A stretch of 64,000 nucleotides of DNA from Brevibacterium sp. JSBI002 (GCF_026013965.1 NZ_CP110341.1:2356001-2420000); one strand, 5' to 3'. Shown: positions 45,286-54,779, numbered from the stretch's first letter. Program-made: numbers and translations. The notes: generated by a model not told the origin, from the sequence alone.

Positions 45286-46974
45286 TCAGACGATGACGAC
45301 CATGGGGACGATCATCGGCTTGCGGCGCAGCTTCGAGGACACCCAGCGGCCGACGGTGCGGCGCACCACCTGCTGCAGCTGGTACTGATCAGTGGTGCCG
45401 TCACGCAGGGCATCCTCGACGGCCTTCTGGACCTTCGGGACGATCGAGTCGAAGACGTCATCGGACTCGGCCACACCGCGGGCGTGGATCTCGGGTCCGG
45501 CGATGAGCGACTTCGTCTGCGAGTTCACGGCCATGAAGATCGTCACGAAGCCCTCACCGGACAGGACCAAGCGATCCTTGAGGTCCGCCTCGGTGATCTC
45601 ACCGACCGAGGAACCGTCGACGAAGACGTAGTTGCAGTCGACGGCGCCGACGACCTCGGCATGACCGTCCTTGAGGTCGACGACCCAGCCGTCATCGGCC
45701 AGCACGATATTGTTCGGGTCGACTCCGGTCGCCTCGGCGTGACGGGCGTTGGCCAGCAGGTGGCGCCACTCGCCGTGGACGGGCATGACGCCGCGGGGCT
45801 TGACGATGTTGTAGCAGTAGAGCAGCTCGCCGCCGGAGGCGTGGCCGGACACGTGGATCTTCGCATCGGCCTTCGAGATCACGCGGGCGCCGAGTTTCAT
45901 GAGGCCGTTGATGACCTTGAACACGGAGTTCTCATTGCCCGGGATGAGCGAGGAGGCGAGGATGACTGTGTCGCCGTCGCCCACGTCGACGCGGTGGCTG
46001 CGGTTGGCCATGCGGGACAGGGCGGCCATCGGCTCACCCTGGGAGCCGGTGCACATGAGGACGATCTGATCCTCGGGGAAGTCGTCGACCTTCTTGATGT
46101 CGATGAGCGTTCCGGCAGGCACGTTGAGGTATCCGAGGTCTTCGGCGATCTTCATATTGCGCACCATGGACCGGCCGACGAGGGCCACCTTGCGACCATG
46201 CGCCGTGGCGGCGTTGAGCACCTGCTGCACACGGTGGACGTGGGAGGAGAACGAGGCGACGATGATGCGGCGTTCGGCGGTGCCGAAGAGGTTCTCGAGC
46301 ACGGGGCCGATGTCCTTCTCCAGCGCAGTGAAGCCTGGGACCTCTGCGTTCGTCGAGTCCGTCATGAACAGGTCGACGCCCTCTTCGCCGAGGCGGGCGA
46401 AGGCGCGGAGGTCGGTGATGCGGCCGTCGAGCGGCAGCTGATCCATCTTGAAGTCACCGGTGTGCAGGATGTTGCCGGCGCCGGTGCGGATGAACACGGC
46501 CAATGCGTCGGGGATCGAGTGGTTGACGGCGACGAATTCGAGGTCGAAGGGACCGAGCTGGTCGACGTCGTCTTCCTTCACCACACGGGTGATGGGCTTG
46601 ATGCGGTGCTCTTTGAGCTTGGCTTCGATGAGCGCGATGGTCAGCTGCGATCCGAGGATGGGGATGTCGCCCTTGCGACGCAGCAGGTAGGGAACGGCAC
46701 CGATGTGGTCTTCGTGGCCGTGGGTCAGCACGAGGCCGATGATGTCATCGAGGCGGTCGTCGAGGTACGAGAAATCGGGGAGGATGAGGTCGACGCCGGG
46801 CTGGTCCTCTTCGGGGAAGAGCACACCGCAGTCGACGATGAGGAGTTTGCCGTGGTATTCGAAGACGGTCATATTGCGGCCGACTTCGCCGAGTCCGCCG
46901 AGCGCGACGATGCGGACGGCTTCTCTGTCCATCTTCGGCGGGAGGGACAGTTCTTGGGTCAATGCATTATTCAC
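45286..46974 (-). CDS. rnj: Ribonuclease J
   Basis: The approximately 562-residue metallo-beta-lactamase/beta-CASP nuclease degrades and matures RNA with both 5' exonuclease and endonuclease activity. The zinc motif is LTHGHEDHIGAVPYLL; HTGDFKMDQLPLDG, FMTDSTNAEVPG and HVSGHASGGELLYCYN are further metal and phosphate sites. VALGGLGEVGRNMTVFEY opens the domain. GTG 46974 is the likely start, using AGGAG within the end of dapA, which it overlaps by 8 bases. dapA-rnj is the conserved actinobacterial order. Confidence 0.95.
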   Translation of the reverse strand: MNNALTQELSLPPKMDREAVRIVALGGLGEVGRNMTVFEYHGKLLIVDCGVLFPEEDQPGVDLILPDFSYLDDRLDDIIGLVLTHGHEDHIGAVPYLLRRKGDIPILGSQLTIALIEAKLKEHRIKPITRVVKEDDVDQLGPFDLEFVAVNHSIPDALAVFIRTGAGNILHTGDFKMDQLPLDGRITDLRAFARLGEEGVDLFMTDSTNAEVPGFTALEKDIGPVLENLFGTAERRIIVASFSSHVHRVQQVLNAATAHGRKVALVGRSMVRNMKIAEDLGYLNVPAGTLIDIKKVDDFPEDQIVLMCTGSQGEPMAALSRMANRSHRVDVGDGDTVILASSLIPGNENSVFKVINGLMKLGARVISKADAKIHVSGHASGGELLYCYNIVKPRGVMPVHGEWRHLLANARHAEATGVDPNNIVLADDGWVVDLKDGHAEVVGAVDCNYVFVDGSSVGEITEADLKDRLVLSGEGFVTIFMAVNSQTKSLIAGPEIHARGVAESDDVFDSIVPKVQKAVEDALRDGTTDQYQLQQVVRRTVGRWVSSKLRRKPMIVPMVVIV

Positions 46975-47890
46975 TGAGGTAACCACTCCTGGTCAATTGG
47001 GCGGCGACGAACGCCATCTGCTCCTCATCAGCTGGGAGCAGCGGCATACGCACGTCGCGGTTGTCGAGTATTCCTTGGGCCTGCAGAGCGGCCTTCGCCG
47101 AGATCACTCCCGGCATGTGGTTCATGAGCGCATCCACCACGTCCGCGGTGTCGCGGGAAAGGGTGCGTGCGGTGTTGAGGTCGTTGTTCGCCACTGCGGA
47201 GACCATGGCGGCGAACCGGTCCGAGCAGACATGTCCGGCCACGGACACGAGTCCGAGCGCGCCGAGCGACAGCAGCGGCAGGTTGAGGGCGTCCTCGCCG
47301 GAGTAGTACACGAGCGAGGAGTTGTTCATCACGAACGAGGAGGCGAAGAGGTCGCCCTTGGCGTCCTTGACCGCGAGGATGTTCGGGTGGTCCGAGAGTC
47401 GCAGCAGGGTGTCCGTGATGATCGGGGCACCGGCACGGCCGGGAATGTCATAGAGCATGACCGGCAGGTCGGTGGAGTCGGCGGCCGCGCGCATATGGGC
47501 TTCGATCGCCGGTTGGGTCGGCTTCGAATAGTACGGGGTGACGAGTAGGATCCCGTCGGCTCCGGCATCGGCCGAGCGGCGGGAGAGGTCGATGGTGTGT
47601 GCGGTGACGTTGTTGCCGGTGCCGGCGACGATCTTCGCCCGCTTGCCGATGACACCGCGGACGACGCGGATGAGTTCGACCTTCTCGTCGTCGGTCGTCG
47701 TCGGAGATTCGCCGGTGGTGCCGGAGACGACGAGCATGTCGTTGCCGAGCTCGACGAGGTGGTTCGCCACCTTCTCCACGGACGCATAGTCGATGCTGCC
47801 GTCGCGCTTGAATGGAGTCACCATTGCAGTGCCGACGGAACCGAACGCGTCAATGGCAGTCGCTGCTGCCTGGTCACCGAGAATCGCCAT
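46967..47890 (-). CDS. dapA: 4-hydroxy-tetrahydrodipicolinate synthase
   Basis: The 307-residue TIM-barrel enzyme condenses pyruvate with aspartate semialdehyde, the first committed lysine/DAP step. VSGTTGESPTTTDDEKVELI carries the active-site Thr pair, LLVTPYYSKPTQ the Tyr, and LPVMLYDIPGRAG and ILAVKDAKGD the Schiff-base lysine. ATG 47890 is used; no clear Shine-Dalgarno sequence precedes it, so leaderless initiation is possible. dapB lies 6 kb away in the same direction, with accessory genes in between. Confidence 0.95.
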   Translation of the reverse strand: MAILGDQAAATAIDAFGSVGTAMVTPFKRDGSIDYASVEKVANHLVELGNDMLVVSGTTGESPTTTDDEKVELIRVVRGVIGKRAKIVAGTGNNVTAHTIDLSRRSADAGADGILLVTPYYSKPTQPAIEAHMRAAADSTDLPVMLYDIPGRAGAPIITDTLLRLSDHPNILAVKDAKGDLFASSFVMNNSSLVYYSGEDALNLPLLSLGALGLVSVAGHVCSDRFAAMVSAVANNDLNTARTLSRDTADVVDALMNHMPGVISAKAALQAQGILDNRDVRMPLLPADEEQMAFVAAQLTRSGYLSE

Positions 47891-48036
47891 AGAACCAGGA
47901 TAGCGCCCACGTCCTCTCATGAGTGCAGTGGTCCACCCGCGTTGCGGGTGTCGTTCGCCTCGCCTGCGGTGCCCGTGCGGTCACGTTGAGAGACGGATCA
48001 CACCTGCAGCCGCTCGATCGTCTACTCTTGAGCCCT

Positions 48037-48564
48037 GCCCGCCACATCGATGAGGTCGAGGAGATCGCGTCGAAGCGCGGGGGTGAGCCGCCGTCGCCGA
48101 CGCAGGGTGTGACGAATGAGCTGCTCAAGCAGGTCGGTCAGTTTCGAGATCGGGAGGGTCGGCTGCTCATCTGTGCGACGAACTTCGTCCGTGCCCTCGA
48201 TGCGGCGTTCCTGCGGCACGGGCGCTTCGACTACGTCATTCCCATCGGGTTGCCCGATGCCACCGCCAGGGAGGCGATCTGGTCGCGCTACATTCCCGAG
48301 CACACGATCGCCGGTGTCGATCTCGACGTGCTCGTCAATGCCAGTGACGGTCTGACCCCGGCCGATATCGAATATGCTGCCCGGCGTGCTTCGCAGGAAG
48401 CGCTGGCCTCGTAGCTGCGACAGCAGCACGTCGATATCGCCTCCCGGTCTGATGTGCTTTCGACCGATGACTATCTCGAGGCACTACGGGCGACGCGGGC
48501 GACGGTGTCCGAGGCGACTGCCCGGGAGTTCGGCGAAGACGTGGAGACGATCGCGCGGCTGTGA
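48037..48564 (+). pseudogene. Remnant of an AAA+ ATPase gene (5' truncated, in-frame stop)
   Basis: The frame contains Walker B (HIDEVEEIASKRGGE), sensor 1 (LLICATNFVRALDAAFLRHG, with the arginine-finger RHGRFDYVIPIGLPD) and a C-terminal lid (LTPADIEYAARRASQEAL), all typical of ATPases of the Cdc48/FtsH type. The Walker A half is missing, and a TAG at 48412-48414 interrupts the frame; beyond it, the same frame continues (DIASRSDVLSTDDYLEALRA) to a TGA at 48564. The open frame 47923-48036 upstream is not homologous. This is a decayed gene, probably inactive. Confidence 0.75.
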
Positions 48565-48602
48565 GACGGCCGCGCCCACCCGTCGCGCGGGCGCGGTGCC
48601 CC

Positions 48603-49226
48603 CTACCCTTCGAGCAGGCGGTCCGCGGTCTCGATGAGGATCCGCGTCATCGTGGACGGATCGGGACCGTGACCGGCGACGGTGGCCAGGTCGAAACCGT
48701 CGATGATGGCGACGAACGTGTCGACCACCTCGGCGGCGGAGAGCTGGAAGAGCCCGAATTCGTGCCTCTTCAGCCCATCGTCGACGATCGTCCGGAACAG
48801 CTTCCGCCATCCGTCGAACACGGCATCGACACAGTTCTGCAGGCCTCCGTCCGTGCGAGCGGCGGTGACGAGTTCGAGCCAGATCCGCGACCGCTGCTCG
48901 TGCATTCCCACCCCATGGACAGCCGCGAACGCATCGTGCAGGCGATAGCGAGACATTCGACCGCGCGGATCATCGCCCGGCTTCGCCATCTCCTCGAGGT
49001 GCAGCAGCACCGTCGCGGTGTGGAAGGAGAACGCCTGGGCGAGCAGGTCGTTCCGGGACTCGAAGTAGTACTGCACGGTGCCGATGGACATGCCGACTGC
49101 TTTCGCCACGTCCCCGAGCCGGACCGCGGCGGGACCTTTGGCGACGATGGCGTCGAGGGTCGCCTGGATGATCGCGAACTTCTTCGCCTCGGCCTGCTCG
49201 GGCGGCTGAGCCGGACGGGGGCTCAT
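48603..49226 (-). CDS. TetR-family regulator
   Basis: The 207-residue protein has a TetR helix-turn-helix (VRLGDVAKAVGMSIGTVQYY, about residues 35-55) and a C-terminal effector domain (SRYRLHDAFAAVHGVGMHEQ, IIDGFDLATVAGHGPDPSTM). Its ATG overlaps the stop of the oxidoreductase gene upstream (ATGA), so regulator and enzyme are one operon, and the regulator probably senses a substrate or product of that enzyme. Confidence 0.85.
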   Translation of the reverse strand: MSPRPAQPPEQAEAKKFAIIQATLDAIVAKGPAAVRLGDVAKAVGMSIGTVQYYFESRNDLLAQAFSFHTATVLLHLEEMAKPGDDPRGRMSRYRLHDAFAAVHGVGMHEQRSRIWLELVTAARTDGGLQNCVDAVFDGWRKLFRTIVDDGLKRHEFGLFQLSAAEVVDTFVAIIDGFDLATVAGHGPDPSTMTRILIETADRLLEG

Positions 49227-51223
49227 GCCGTGACCGATTCTCGTCGTTCGGCCAGGGCGGTGGCCGCGGTCAGTCCTTCGTACACGGCTTCCTCGACCGT
49301 GCGCGGGGCCAGGGCGTCGCCGATCACCGTCACCGAGGCGGTCCCGAAGTCGAGGTCGACCGGCACCGATCGCGGTGCACCGGAGACGATCGTCGCGGCG
49401 ACGCCGTCGACCTCGTGGACGACCTCGCAGAGGGTGGACTGCAGGTAACCGGTGTCGGCATCGACGCCGACGAGGCGAGCGTCGTTAACGAATTGCACCC
49501 GACCGGTCCGCAGCGCTTGGGACACGAGCAGGGTGCGCGTGTACTGCTGGATCGCGGCACCGGCGAAGTTCGCCGCCGTCGCCAAGCTCACGTGCCGCCC
49601 GGCCTCGGCCAGCCGCAGGGCGATGCCGAGTCCGATCCAGTCGCCCTTCCAGTCCGTGACGAGCACGCGTCCGGGCGGAAGATCCGGGGGCTCTCGCAGA
49701 TAGTCGCGAGCCCCGATGACGAGCGCATCGTCGGCGATCTCGAGGGCAGGCATGCGCTGTTCGGCTCCCGTGGCGATGATGAGGTGGTCGGGGGCCACCT
49801 CGGTGATGAGGTCCTGGGTGGCCGGTACGGAGGTGCGGATGTCGACGCCGGCGCGGGCCGCCTCGGCGGTGAGGTTCGTCGCCGCTCCCCCGAATTCGGA
49901 CCGATACGGCAGTTCCTGAGCCAGGAGAACCGCCCCGCCGAGGTGGGGCTCCCTTTCGCACAGGACGACGTCATCGCCCTGTTCGGCGGCGACCGCGGCG
50001 GCCTTGAGTCCGGCCGGTCCCCCGCCGATGACGAGGATCTTGCGTCGTGTGCGCACCGTCGGTCGGGGAAGGAAGGTGAGTTCCCGGCCGGATTCGGGGT
50101 ATTGGATGCACGAGATCGGCACACCCTGTTGGAAGTGGCCGATGCAGGCTTGGTTGCAGCCGATGCAGGCGCGGATCTCATCGACCTTGTCGGATTTGGA
50201 CTTGTTCGCGATTTCGGGGTCGCAGATCATCGCGCGGGTCATGATCGCCATATCGGTGCGGCCCTCGGCGATCGCGGCTTCGGCTTCGTGGGGTTGGTTG
50301 ATGCGGCCGGCGACCATGACGGTCTTGTCGGTGATCTTCTTGACCTGCTCGGACAGGTCCGCGGCATAGCCGGGGTCGATCTGCATCGAGGGCACGATGT
50401 GGACGGCGCCCTGCAGAGTGGAGGAATCGCCGGCGGTGATCGAGAAGTAGTCGAGGCAGTCGACGCCGTCGGTGGTCAGGGAATCGAGGTGTTCGATGAG
50501 GTCGAGGATCTCGGTGGCGACGAGGCCGTCCTCGGTCTTCTCCTCACCGGAGATCCGCACGCCCACCACGACATCAGGGCCGACTGACTGACGGACGGTC
50601 TGGGCCACCTCGGTGAGGAACCGGCGACGGTTCTCCGGGCTGCCGCCGTAGTCGTCGGCGCGGGTGTTGACGGAGGGGTTGAAGAATTGGATGGGCAGGT
50701 AACCGTGGCTGGCGACGATCTCGACGCCGTCGATTCCGGAGTCGGCGATGCGTTTCGCGGCATGTCCGTAGCCGGCGATGATGTCTCTGACCTCAGCGGT
50801 GGTCAGAGACTCGGGGACGACTTTGAAGCGTTCCTGCGGTTCGTCGCTCGGGGCCTTGGCCCGTGCTGCCATGCCGCGCTCGCCGTCCATGACTTCTCGG
50901 CCGGGGTGGAAGAGCTGGGCGAAGATCGTTGCTCCGTGGCGGTGGACCGCCTCGGCGACGTTCTGGTAGCCGGGGACGGAGGATTCGTCGGTGGCCATGA
51001 GGACGTGGCTGGTGTAGCGGGCGGTTTCGTGGACACCGGAGACCTGGAGGACGATGAGTCCGGCTCCGCCTTTCGCGCGGGCCTCATGGTAGGCGACGAG
51101 GTCGTCGCCGATGTGGCCGTGATCGTCGAGGACGGTGTCATGGCCGGAGGACACGATGCGATTGCGGATCGCCGTGGAGCCGATGGTGATGGGTTCGAAG
51201 AGGTGTGGGAACAGCTGAGACAT
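49223..51223 (-). CDS. Old-yellow-enzyme/FAD fusion oxidoreductase (TMADH/2,4-dienoyl-CoA reductase/N-methylproline demethylase family)
   Basis: The 666-residue protein has an FMN TIM barrel (FEPITIGSTAIRNRIVSSGH, then DGVEIVASHGYLPIQFFNPS and NTRADDYGGSPENRRRFL), a [4Fe-4S] site (CIGCNQACIGHF, then SCIQYP), an FAD-binding domain (KILVIGGGPAGLKAAAVAAE) and an NAD(P)-like domain. The family covers trimethylamine dehydrogenase, 2,4-dienoyl-CoA reductase and proline-betaine demethylases (StcD type); the substrate cannot be chosen from sequence alone. The overlapping TetR gene downstream is its probable regulator. It is the first gene of the operon. Confidence 0.87.
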   Translation of the reverse strand: MSQLFPHLFEPITIGSTAIRNRIVSSGHDTVLDDHGHIGDDLVAYHEARAKGGAGLIVLQVSGVHETARYTSHVLMATDESSVPGYQNVAEAVHRHGATIFAQLFHPGREVMDGERGMAARAKAPSDEPQERFKVVPESLTTAEVRDIIAGYGHAAKRIADSGIDGVEIVASHGYLPIQFFNPSVNTRADDYGGSPENRRRFLTEVAQTVRQSVGPDVVVGVRISGEEKTEDGLVATEILDLIEHLDSLTTDGVDCLDYFSITAGDSSTLQGAVHIVPSMQIDPGYAADLSEQVKKITDKTVMVAGRINQPHEAEAAIAEGRTDMAIMTRAMICDPEIANKSKSDKVDEIRACIGCNQACIGHFQQGVPISCIQYPESGRELTFLPRPTVRTRRKILVIGGGPAGLKAAAVAAEQGDDVVLCEREPHLGGAVLLAQELPYRSEFGGAATNLTAEAARAGVDIRTSVPATQDLITEVAPDHLIIATGAEQRMPALEIADDALVIGARDYLREPPDLPPGRVLVTDWKGDWIGLGIALRLAEAGRHVSLATAANFAGAAIQQYTRTLLVSQALRTGRVQFVNDARLVGVDADTGYLQSTLCEVVHEVDGVAATIVSGAPRSVPVDLDFGTASVTVIGDALAPRTVEEAVYEGLTAATALAERRESVTA

Positions 51224-51289
51224 GATCGTCCTTGATCAGTTCGTCGGGTGGGGCTGGGCGGCCGCCCTCGATGGGGCTGCCTCAGTTAT

Positions 51290-51305
51290 TCATATCACCG
51301 TATGA
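51290..51305. promoter_or_regulatory. Short inverted repeat upstream of the oxidoreductase gene
   Basis: TCATA-N6-TATGA lies 67 bases upstream of the start codon, in the expected promoter region. It is a weak candidate operator for the co-operonic TetR protein. Confidence 0.35.
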
Positions 51306-51384
51306 CGAACGGCGGCAAGGGTGGGCTCACGAAGTGCCGACCGCCGATGGGGTCGGCTCGATTGCTGTCGGACTGAACCGTCAG

Positions 51385-52263
51385 TCATAGCTCGCTGCCG
51401 GAGACTGCGAAGGTGTCGCAGCTGCTCAGGCCCTCGTTGTATCCGGTGGTGAACCATTTCTGGCGCTGCTTGCTCGAGCCGTGGGTGAACGATTCCGGAT
51501 TGACGAAGCCGGACTCCTCTTGGATGTGGTCGTCGCCGACGACGAAGGCCGCATTGAGGGCGTCGTCGAGCTGTTCTTTGGAGGGTTCTTCGAGATACGG
51601 AGTGCCGTTGTCGTCGGTGAGAGTGGTGACCTTGCCCAGCCAGGCACCGGCGTAGCAGTCGGCCTGGAGTTCGGTGCGCACGCCGTTGCTCTCCGGACCC
51701 GTGCCGTTGTTCGGGTGCTCGCTCATCACGCCCGTGATGTTCTGGATGTGGTGGCCCCATTCGTGGCCGACGATATAGAGCTGGGCGAGCTCATCGGCCG
51801 AGGCACCGTACTGCTGACGCAGAATGTCGAAGAAGCTCGGGTCGATGTAGACGCCCTGATCGGCCGGGCAGTAGAAGGGTCCGACCTGGTTCGATGCGGT
51901 CCCGCAGCCGGTCGACGTCTGACCGTCGACCAGTGTCATCGCCGGCGGTTCGTAGCCGTCGACCTGCTGTGCCCAGTAGTCATCGAGGACGACCTGTGCT
52001 CCGGCCATTCGACAGTCGATGTTCGTGTTCGCATCCTCACCCGTATCGCACTGGGACATGCTCGTCCCGCTCGACTGGTTCTGGCTGCCATCGTCAGGGG
52101 TGATGCCGCCCATCAGTCCGGTGACATCAACGCCGAGCAGCGGTCCGATGAGGAAGACGAGCAGGCCGACGATGCCCACGCCGCCACCGCCGACGATCGC
52201 GGTGTTGCGACCGCGTTTGCTCGTCCTGTTGCCGCTGATATCGGCGTTCGGGTTGAAGGTCAT
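51385..52263 (-). CDS. Neutral zinc metallopeptidase (YpfJ family)
   Basis: The 292-residue protein has one N-terminal membrane helix (NTAIVGGGGVGIVGLLVFLI, about residues 20-40), a Ser/Asp/Gln-rich linker, and an extracytoplasmic peptidase domain. The zinc site is VGHEWGHHIQ (HExxH type), with ELQADCYAGAWLG supplying the third ligand region. Conserved cysteine pairs (QCDTGED/NIDCRMAG and TGCGT/FYCPADQ) may form disulfides. The YpfJ family is widespread but its substrates are unknown. It is divergent from the DUF418-like gene. Confidence 0.88.
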   Translation of the reverse strand: MTFNPNADISGNRTSKRGRNTAIVGGGGVGIVGLLVFLIGPLLGVDVTGLMGGITPDDGSQNQSSGTSMSQCDTGEDANTNIDCRMAGAQVVLDDYWAQQVDGYEPPAMTLVDGQTSTGCGTASNQVGPFYCPADQGVYIDPSFFDILRQQYGASADELAQLYIVGHEWGHHIQNITGVMSEHPNNGTGPESNGVRTELQADCYAGAWLGKVTTLTDDNGTPYLEEPSKEQLDDALNAAFVVGDDHIQEESGFVNPESFTHGSSKQRQKWFTTGYNEGLSSCDTFAVSGSEL

Positions 52264-52331
52264 GGCATAAAGATACCCCGGGAGCGTACGCGGGAGGGCG
52301 CGCAGAAGTGAAGTCGTGTGAGAATCGTTCC

Positions 52332-53612
52332 ATGAGCTCTCACCCGGCGAAACCTCACCGAGCGCACGACGCGGACTCCAGGGCCACCTCGGCGAGGGTT
52401 GCCCGTCGTCTCAGCCCTGACGGTCGGCTCATCGGACTCGATGTCGCCCGCGGGATCGCGCTCTTGGCGATGATGGTCACGCACATCTTCGCGCTCGGCG
52501 ACGAGACGGGGATGCCGACCTGGGCGGCGGTCTTCGCCGGGCGCGCCTCGGCTCTGTTCGCGGTCCTCGCCGGCTGTTCCCTCGTCCTCGCGACCCGATC
52601 CCGGATGGCGGTGTCGGGGCGGTTGCGCGATGCGGCACCGAGCGTGCTCATCCGGGCGGCGGCCATCGTCCTCATCGGGCTCTGCCTCGGGTCGATCTCC
52701 GGACTGCTCGCGGTCATCCTCGTCAACTACGGGATCATGTTCGCCCTCGCCCTGTTCTTCCTGCGGCTGCGCGCGGGAGTACTGTTCGCGATCGCCGGGG
52801 TCTGGATGGTCGTCTCCCCCGTCGTGTCGATGTGGGTGCGTTCGACGTTCTTCCTCGAACCGAGCTACCTGCCGATGGGCTTCTTCGACTTCGCGACGCC
52901 GGGGACGATGCTCACCGACCTCTTCCTCACCGGCTATTACCCGGTGCTGCAGTGGCTGTCGTACATTCTGCTCGGCATGGCCGTGGCGAAGCTCGACATC
53001 GGACGCCACCTACTCGCGCTGTTCACCGCCGGACTCGGGCTCTTCGTCGTCGGACGCGGTGCCTCGTGGATTCTGCTCAATGTCTTCGGCGGTGATGACG
53101 CGCTCGTGGAGGTTTCGCAGATGTGGGGCACGGATCTCACGGCGGCACTGTTCACCGGCAGCTACGGGGTCACTCCGGCGACGTCGTGGTGGTGGCTGGC
53201 GATCGCGGGACCGCATTCGGGAACGCCGTTCGATCTGCTCTCCACGGGTGGAATCGCGGTGATGACGATCGCTGCCTGCCAGGCCGCTGCAGCGCTCTTG
53301 GGTCGCCAGTCATGGGTGCTCGCACCGCTGTCGGCTCCGGGATCGATGCCGTTGAGCGTGTATTCGGCGCACGTCGTGCTGTTGGAGATCACGAGGTCTC
53401 AGATCGTCGGCGATCCGTTGGAGGAATCCGCAACTGCTGGCGAGCAGACTCTCGAGTTCGTCATCCACGCACTCACATTCGTGCTGCTGCCTCTGCTGTG
53501 GAAGTTGGTTGTCAGCAGCCGCGGCCCGTTGGAAGGCGGGATCGCGGGCATCATCAGGGTGGCGTCGCCGGGACCTAAGCACCCAGCTTCTGACCTTCCC
53601 GGAAGAGGCTGA
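52332..53612 (+). CDS. DUF418/heparan-acetyltransferase-like membrane protein
   Basis: The 426-residue protein has about ten membrane segments and begins, after a basic tail, with RLIGLDVARGIALLAMMVTH, the hallmark of DUF1624/DUF418 membrane acyltransferase-like proteins. Further motifs are FAGRASALFAVLAGCSLVLA and PLSVYSAHVVLLE near the C-terminus. A transmembrane acetyl transfer to a cell-envelope substrate is suggested by distant relatives, but the substrate is unknown. ATG 52332 is used; an in-frame start at 52308 is possible. It overlaps the convergent TPR gene by 38 bases. Confidence 0.82.
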   Translation: MSSHPAKPHRAHDADSRATSARVARRLSPDGRLIGLDVARGIALLAMMVTHIFALGDETGMPTWAAVFAGRASALFAVLAGCSLVLATRSRMAVSGRLRDAAPSVLIRAAAIVLIGLCLGSISGLLAVILVNYGIMFALALFFLRLRAGVLFAIAGVWMVVSPVVSMWVRSTFFLEPSYLPMGFFDFATPGTMLTDLFLTGYYPVLQWLSYILLGMAVAKLDIGRHLLALFTAGLGLFVVGRGASWILLNVFGGDDALVEVSQMWGTDLTAALFTGSYGVTPATSWWWLAIAGPHSGTPFDLLSTGGIAVMTIAACQAAAALLGRQSWVLAPLSAPGSMPLSVYSAHVVLLEITRSQIVGDPLEESATAGEQTLEFVIHALTFVLLPLLWKLVVSSRGPLEGGIAGIIRVASPGPKHPASDLPGRG

Positions 53613-54033
53613 TCGATTTGCGCATCGTGGCCCGCGCCCGTTTCCGGTCGCCGCTGGCATCGTAGGCGCACGAGAGCCGGAACCAGGATCGCCAGTCCTC
53701 GGGGGCGGCCTCGGCTTCGGCCTGGTACTTCACGAATTCCCTATCGGCGGCCTCGCGGATGATCTTCCCGCCCGGCGTCCTGGGCAGGTCGTCGACGGGC
53801 AGTCCGCCTTCCTCGCCGAGGATACGCGCGAGCTTCTCCGTACGGGCGCCGAAGACGAGTTCGACGATGAGCGTCCACGCACCGATGACGGGCAGGACGA
53901 ACAGGGCGATACCCATGATCTTGGGGATCATCGCGGGTTCGCGGACGAGGATCCACGCCCGCTGTCCCATGAGGACGAAGTAGAAGACGAGGACGACGGA
54001 GACGATGATCGCTCCGATCTTGGCCTTCGACAT
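53575..54033 (-). CDS. Membrane protein with a C-terminal TPR-like segment
   Basis: The 152-residue protein has two membrane helices (KIGAIIVSVVLVFYFVLM and IMGIALFVLPVIGAWTLIVE, residues about 5-65) and a cytoplasmic tail that ends in one TPR-like pair (EDWRSWFRLSCAYDASGDRK, RARATMRKSISLF). It follows dapB with a one-base overlap (TGATG), so it is translationally coupled to it. This gene is often seen next to dapB in actinobacteria; its function is unknown. Confidence 0.75.
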   Translation of the reverse strand: MSKAKIGAIIVSVVLVFYFVLMGQRAWILVREPAMIPKIMGIALFVLPVIGAWTLIVELVFGARTEKLARILGEEGGLPVDDLPRTPGGKIIREAADREFVKYQAEAEAAPEDWRSWFRLSCAYDASGDRKRARATMRKSISLFREGQKLGA

Positions 54034-54779
54034 CAGAGGTCGAGCATGTTCTCGAGGCCGTGGATGAGCCCCGTGTAATCAGCGATGGATCGCACGGCGG
54101 TGACGATGCCGGGCATGAACGCCGAGGTGGAGTGCGAGTCCGTGCGGATGGTCAGGGCTTCGCCGTCCGAGCCGAAGAGTATCTCCTCGTGGGCGTTCAT
54201 GCCCTGCTGACGGATGGCGTGGACGTGGATTCCGTCGATGATGGCGCCGCGTGCACCCTGCGGATCAGATTCGGTGGAGTCGGGAACGGCGGGCAGTCCG
54301 GCGGCATTGCGGGCGGCGGCGATGCGCTGGGCCGTGTGGTTCGCCGTGCCGGACGGGGCGTCGAGTTTGCGGGTGTGGTGGATCTCGACGACTTCGGCCG
54401 AGTCGAAGTAGGGGGCCGCGAGCTCGGCGAAGCGCATGGCCAGGACGGCACCGATCGAGAAGTTCGGGGCGATGAGCACCGCGGTCTTCGGGTGGTTCTT
54501 CAGTGTGGCTTCGAGCTGGGCCAGACGGTCGTTGTCCCAGCCGGTGGTACCGACGACGGTGTCGATGCCGTTCTCGACGAGGAAGGTGACATTGTCCTCG
54601 GTGGATTTGGGCACGGTGAGTTCGACGGCGACGTCGATGTTCTGCTCGATCAGGGTCTCCAGCGAATCGCTGCTGCCGAGTGCGGCGACGAGTTCGAGTC
54701 CTTCGGCATCGTTGATCGCATCGACGGCGTGGGATCCCATCCGACCCTTGGCTCCGATGACGGCTACGCGAATGCTCAT
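54033..54779 (-). CDS. dapB: 4-hydroxy-tetrahydrodipicolinate reductase
   Basis: The 248-residue enzyme reduces hydroxy-tetrahydrodipicolinate with NAD(P)H in lysine/DAP synthesis. The Rossmann motif is VAVIGAKGRMGSHAVDAI; the substrate site is VEIHHTRKLDAPSGTA with the catalytic His pair and Lys. APNFSIGAVLAMRFAEL and the NAHEEILFGSDGEALTIR segment are also diagnostic. ATG 54779 is preceded by AAGGAGTCAGC. It shares a probable operon with the TPR-like gene. The 222 bases between dapB and the GNAT gene contain the 56-bp palindromic repeat and no gene. Confidence 0.95.
   Translation of the reverse strand: MSIRVAVIGAKGRMGSHAVDAINDAEGLELVAALGSSDSLETLIEQNIDVAVELTVPKSTEDNVTFLVENGIDTVVGTTGWDNDRLAQLEATLKNHPKTAVLIAPNFSIGAVLAMRFAELAAPYFDSAEVVEIHHTRKLDAPSGTANHTAQRIAAARNAAGLPAVPDSTESDPQGARGAIIDGIHVHAIRQQGMNAHEEILFGSDGEALTIRTDSHSTSAFMPGIVTAVRSIADYTGLIHGLENMLDL

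Noticed and set aside
45145..46977. A 610-codon open frame opposite rnj
   Set aside because: Antisense shadow of ribonuclease J, which has intact catalytic motifs.
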